A DNA stretch of 37,168 nucleotides from Candidatus Gastranaerophilales bacterium (GTDB taxonomy: Bacteria; Cyanobacteriota; Vampirovibrionia; Gastranaerophilales; Gastranaerophilaceae), in the NCBI GenBank assembly GCA_944323595.1, contig CALUTF010000017.1:1-37168 (forward strand), read 5' to 3'. Positions 35,089-37,168 of this stretch are shown one piece after another. Position numbers and translations under genes: made by a program. The notes below the pieces were generated by a model. That model saw only the letters and a list, made by a program, of their open reading frames with translations. It had not been told where the DNA came from and did not search any database. How positions within the stretch are numbered: position 1 is the first letter of the stretch; every line of letters starts with the position of its first letter.

Positions 35089-35191
35089 AATTAGTATGGT
35101 TTTCCTTTTTGTACAGATACATAATAACATGAACAAAAAATTTTTTGCGTTTTTTTTATAAAACTTTAAAAATTATTTACTAACGGAAAGT

Positions 35192-35227
35192 AAAAAACAC
35201 TCTTTGCAATAACAAAGAGTGTTTTTT
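35192..35227. terminator. Bidirectional terminator after reverse rubrerythrin
   Basis: Perfect 15-bp stem AAAAAACACTCTTTG/CAAAGAGTGTTTTTT with loop CAATAA. It separates the rubrerythrin transcript from the attenuator region downstream. Confidence 0.92.
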
Positions 35228-35248
35228 CGTTAATCATTTCGTTTCAAA

Positions 35249-35788
35249 CTATGAAAAGTATCTTTTCAAAAGTCCATCGAAACCTTTACCGTGACGAGCT
35301 TCATCTTTAGCCATTTCATGAACTGTGTCATGGATTGCGTCATAGCCTAATTGTTTTGCACGTGCTGCGATTGCGAGTTTACCTTCGCAAGCACCGTGTT
35401 CTGCTTCAGCACGAAGTTCAAGGTTTTTCTTTGTAGAATCAGTTACAACTTCGCCGAGAAGTTCAGCAAATTTTGCTGCGTGTTCAGCTTCTTCAAACGC
35501 ATATCTTTTGTATGCTTCTGCAATTTCAGGATAACCTTCTCTTTCAGCCACTCTTGACATTGCAAGATACATACCTACTTCTGTGCATTCGCCGTTGAAG
35601 TGTGCTCTTAAGCCTTCCATAACTTCAGCATCTTCAACCTGACCGTCACCTACTTTATGTTCACAAGCATATACTTTTGCGCCGCCGCCAACTTCTTTAA
35701 ATGTAGTTGCTCCGCATAAAGGGCATTTTTCCGGAGCTTTATCTGCTTCTGTTGACCAGCCGCATACTGTACATACAAATTTTGCCAT
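35249..35788 (-). CDS. Reverse rubrerythrin
   Basis: A 179-aa cytosolic protein with a rubredoxin domain at the N-terminus (Cys6, Cys9, Cys22, Cys25: VCTVCGW...KCPLCGA) followed by a four-helix diiron domain (about 50-175) with ligand motifs [30 protein letters not shown] and [10 protein letters not shown]. This order is the reverse of classical rubrerythrin. In anaerobes such proteins reduce H2O2 and O2 with electrons from NADH via a reductase. A longer frame starting at 35830 is rejected: AAAGGTGG lies 6 nt before the ATG at 35788. Single gene with its own terminator. Confidence 0.93.
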   Translation of the reverse strand: MAKFVCTVCGWSTEADKAPEKCPLCGATTFKEVGGGAKVYACEHKVGDGQVEDAEVMEGLRAHFNGECTEVGMYLAMSRVAEREGYPEIAEAYKRYAFEEAEHAAKFAELLGEVVTDSTKKNLELRAEAEHGACEGKLAIAARAKQLGYDAIHDTVHEMAKDEARHGKGFDGLLKRYFS

Positions 35789-35935
35789 TCTTAACCACCT
35801 TTCTTTTTCAAGTACAAATTCATTATACAATCATAAATTCAATTTGTAAAGTAGGAATTATTCTCATTTTTTAAAATTTGTTACAATTGACTTTTGTTTT
35901 TATGTTAAAATTAACTGAAAGAGAGGGAGAATTTA

Positions 35936-36901
35936 ATGAAAGCAGTTGTATTTAGCGAAGAATTAAAACTTGTAAATGATTATCCAAAACCTGTTCCTAA
36001 AAAGGGCGAGGCGTTAGTAAGGGTTACCCTTGCAGGGATTTGTAATACAGATTATGAGATTACAAAGGGATATATGGGATATAACGGAATTCTCGGACAC
36101 GAAGCCGTCGGTGTGGTTGAAGAAATTAATGATGAAGATAAATCTCTTCTTGGAAAGCGTGTTGTATCTGAGATAAGTTACGGATGTAAAGAGCCTGACT
36201 GCGAGTGGTGTGCTCAGAAACTATACAGACATTGTCCTAACCGTCATACTCTTGGTATCTGGCAAAAGGACGGGTGTTTTTGTGAATATTTTACCATGCC
36301 GTTGGAGGTACTTTTTGAAGTTCCTGAAAATGTCGAAGATGAGCAGGTTGTTTTTGTAGAACCTCTTGCTGCAGCAATTGAAATTACCGAACAATTACAC
36401 ATCAAACCTATGGACAAAGTTGTTATACTTGGAGATGGAAAGCTCGGTTTAATAACAGCACTTGCGTTAAATGCACTTAATATCAATGTAACTCTTGTTG
36501 GAAAGCATCAGAATAAGCTTGATATAGCTAAAAAACAGGGTGTTGAAGTTAGGTTACTAAATAACTTTGAGATTAAAAAAGAGTATGACATTGTAATAGA
36601 AGCAACGGGTTCTGTATCCGGATTTGAAACAGCTATGGCGCTTACAAAACCGCGCGGGGTACTGGTGTTAAAAAGTACGGTTGCGGCATCTAAAGAATTT
36701 AATCTTGCGCCGATTGTGATTGATGAAATTACTGTTTTGGGCTCAAGATGCGGGCAATTCCCGCCGGCACTGAGGCTGTTAAAATCAGGTAAAATTGATT
36801 TGAAGCCTATGATTTCGGCAACTTATTCAATCGATGACGCACTTAAGGCTTTTGAAAAGAATAAGGAAAAAGATGTCTTAAAGGTACTTTTAAAGTTCTA
36901 A
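35936..36901 (+). CDS. Zinc-type alcohol dehydrogenase family (MDR) oxidoreductase
   Basis: A 321-aa medium-chain dehydrogenase. GroES-like domain 1-130 with catalytic zinc ligands Cys36-region (AGICNTDYEI), GHEAVG, and four structural-zinc Cys (CKEPDCEWCAQKLYRHC). The NAD(P)-binding Rossmann domain has VVILGDGKLGLITALAL (GxGxxG), and the tail KSTVAASKEF, VLGSRCGQFPPALRLL is typical of the threonine/sorbitol dehydrogenase-like branch. It oxidises or reduces an unknown alcohol. GAGGGAG lies 7 nt before the ATG. Single gene, followed by array-type repeats. Confidence 0.88.
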   Translation: MKAVVFSEELKLVNDYPKPVPKKGEALVRVTLAGICNTDYEITKGYMGYNGILGHEAVGVVEEINDEDKSLLGKRVVSEISYGCKEPDCEWCAQKLYRHCPNRHTLGIWQKDGCFCEYFTMPLEVLFEVPENVEDEQVVFVEPLAAAIEITEQLHIKPMDKVVILGDGKLGLITALALNALNINVTLVGKHQNKLDIAKKQGVEVRLLNNFEIKKEYDIVIEATGSVSGFETAMALTKPRGVLVLKSTVAASKEFNLAPIVIDEITVLGSRCGQFPPALRLLKSGKIDLKPMISATYSIDDALKAFEKNKEKDVLKVLLKF

Positions 36902-36940
36902 TTAAAATAGTTTTACTCTGTGAGTGAGAATCGGTTTATA

Positions 36941-37008
36941 TAAAAGCCGCCAATACAAAGCTATTAAAAACTTTTTGAACACCTAATACAAGGCGACTCC
37001 TCGACATT
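36941..37008 (+). repeat. Diverged copy of the array core, forward
   Basis: TAAAAGCCGCCAATACAAAG..., TTTTTGAACACCTAATACAA, GGCGAC...CGACATTGG match in order the core of the units at 31233-32107, about 5 kb away. It lies 40 bp after the dehydrogenase stop. Confidence 0.75.
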
Positions 37009-37051
37009 GGAAATCTATTCCCCTCGCCCCGTCAATTGACCTCTGTGGGGG

Positions 37052-37150
37052 GCAAACATAAGTTTGCATCAACACTACTCCTAAATATTGGAGTAGCCGC
37101 CTGTAAAAAATGTTCAAGAAGTTTTCAACATCTTTGAAATACCGGCTTTT
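37052..37150 (-). repeat. Copy of the array core, inverted
   Basis: Reading the minus strand: AAAAGCCGGTATTTCAAAG, TTCTTGAACATTTTTTAC, GGAGTAGTGTTGATGC, and GCAAAC-TTAT-GTTTGC (37052-37067). The end is identical to the array end at 32085-32108. Together with the forward copy it makes an inverted pair around a GC-richer centre. Confidence 0.8.
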
Positions 37151-37168
37151 CAATGATGTTGAAAAATT

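Larger units (their letters stand above)
34942..35125 (-). promoter_or_regulatory. Putative tryptophan-responsive transcription attenuator
   Basis: Order on the minus strand: possible -10 TATTAT (about 35125-35130), leader peptide (35088-35011), terminator. Segment 1 (CCAACAAAAC, 35068-35077) and segment 2 (GTTTTGTTGG, 35017-35026) form a perfect 10-bp stem enclosing the three Trp codons. Just before segment 2, GAGCAGGC (35029-35036) can pair with GCCTGTTC, the left arm of the terminator (34967-34974), with one G-U. The terminator is GCCTGTTC/GAACGGGC, 10-nt loop, then seven U. Ribosome stalling on the Trp codons would leave GAGCAGGC free to form the antiterminator; full translation would cover it and let the terminator form. 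Confidence 0.75.

Noticed and set aside
34942-35130. T-box riboswitch before the 411-aa gene
   Set aside because: No T-box consensus or specifier loop was found, whereas a start-to-stop leader frame with Trp codons and competing stems is present.

Overview
The window reads as chromosome of a non-photosynthetic, host-associated cyanobacterial relative (Vampirovibrionia/Melainabacteria, most likely Gastranaerophilales). This is inference from AT-rich DNA with the standard code, a pilin-like protein with the N-terminus typical of that order, a reverse rubrerythrin as in anaerobes, a PBS-lyase-type HEAT protein, a class I SigA, and several membrane or low-complexity proteins without familiar relatives. 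No phage or plasmid genes and no complete insertion sequence were seen.

Layout: 1-160 holds a palindromic intergenic repeat. 161-2273: a small one-TM protein and a GT-C type membrane glycosyltransferase. 2270-5287: a 1005-aa FtsH-like protein with a degenerate ATPase but an intact zinc-protease site. 5417-8172: enolase and a MATE transporter. 8248-8891: tRNA-Met(CAT), its terminator and two palindromic repeats. 8892-10227: a GNAT acetyltransferase and a chloramphenicol-acetyltransferase-like enzyme. 10363-16957: a six-gene minus-strand operon (TetR, TolC, HlyD adaptor, double ABC ATPase, two ABC-2 permeases), a complete tripartite efflux pump under its own repressor. 17162-21345: alpha/beta hydrolase, HEAT protein, PAS-GAF histidine kinase, and a Gly/Cys-rich protein with 11-residue repeats. 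21515-23880: flavodoxin-like reductase, Cys-cluster protein, tRNA-Thr(CGT), ilvE. 23947-26991: a two-domain glycosyltransferase and a kinase with a pseudo-receiver. 27082-30067: dnaG-rpoD. 30248-30934: prepilin-like protein. 30995-32107: a mosaic tandem repeat array that runs up to the rseP stop codon. 32108-35788: rseP, a 411-aa membrane protein preceded by what looks like a tryptophan attenuator, and reverse rubrerythrin. 35936-36901: a zinc-type dehydrogenase, followed by an inverted pair of the array repeat.

Most notable: (1) minus-strand 35125-34942 encodes a 25-codon peptide with three consecutive Trp codons, a 10-bp IR around them, an 8-nt segment able to pair with the terminator's left arm, and a terminator with U-run, all upstream of a membrane protein of unknown function; (2) the FtsH-like pseudo-ATPase protease; (3) nine genes with a -10-like hexamer 6-8 nt before the ATG, suggesting leaderless mRNAs, including a TetR gene whose palindromic operator lies exactly between -35 and -10; (4) several dispersed repeat families, one of which has entered the ABC ATPase coding sequence in frame.
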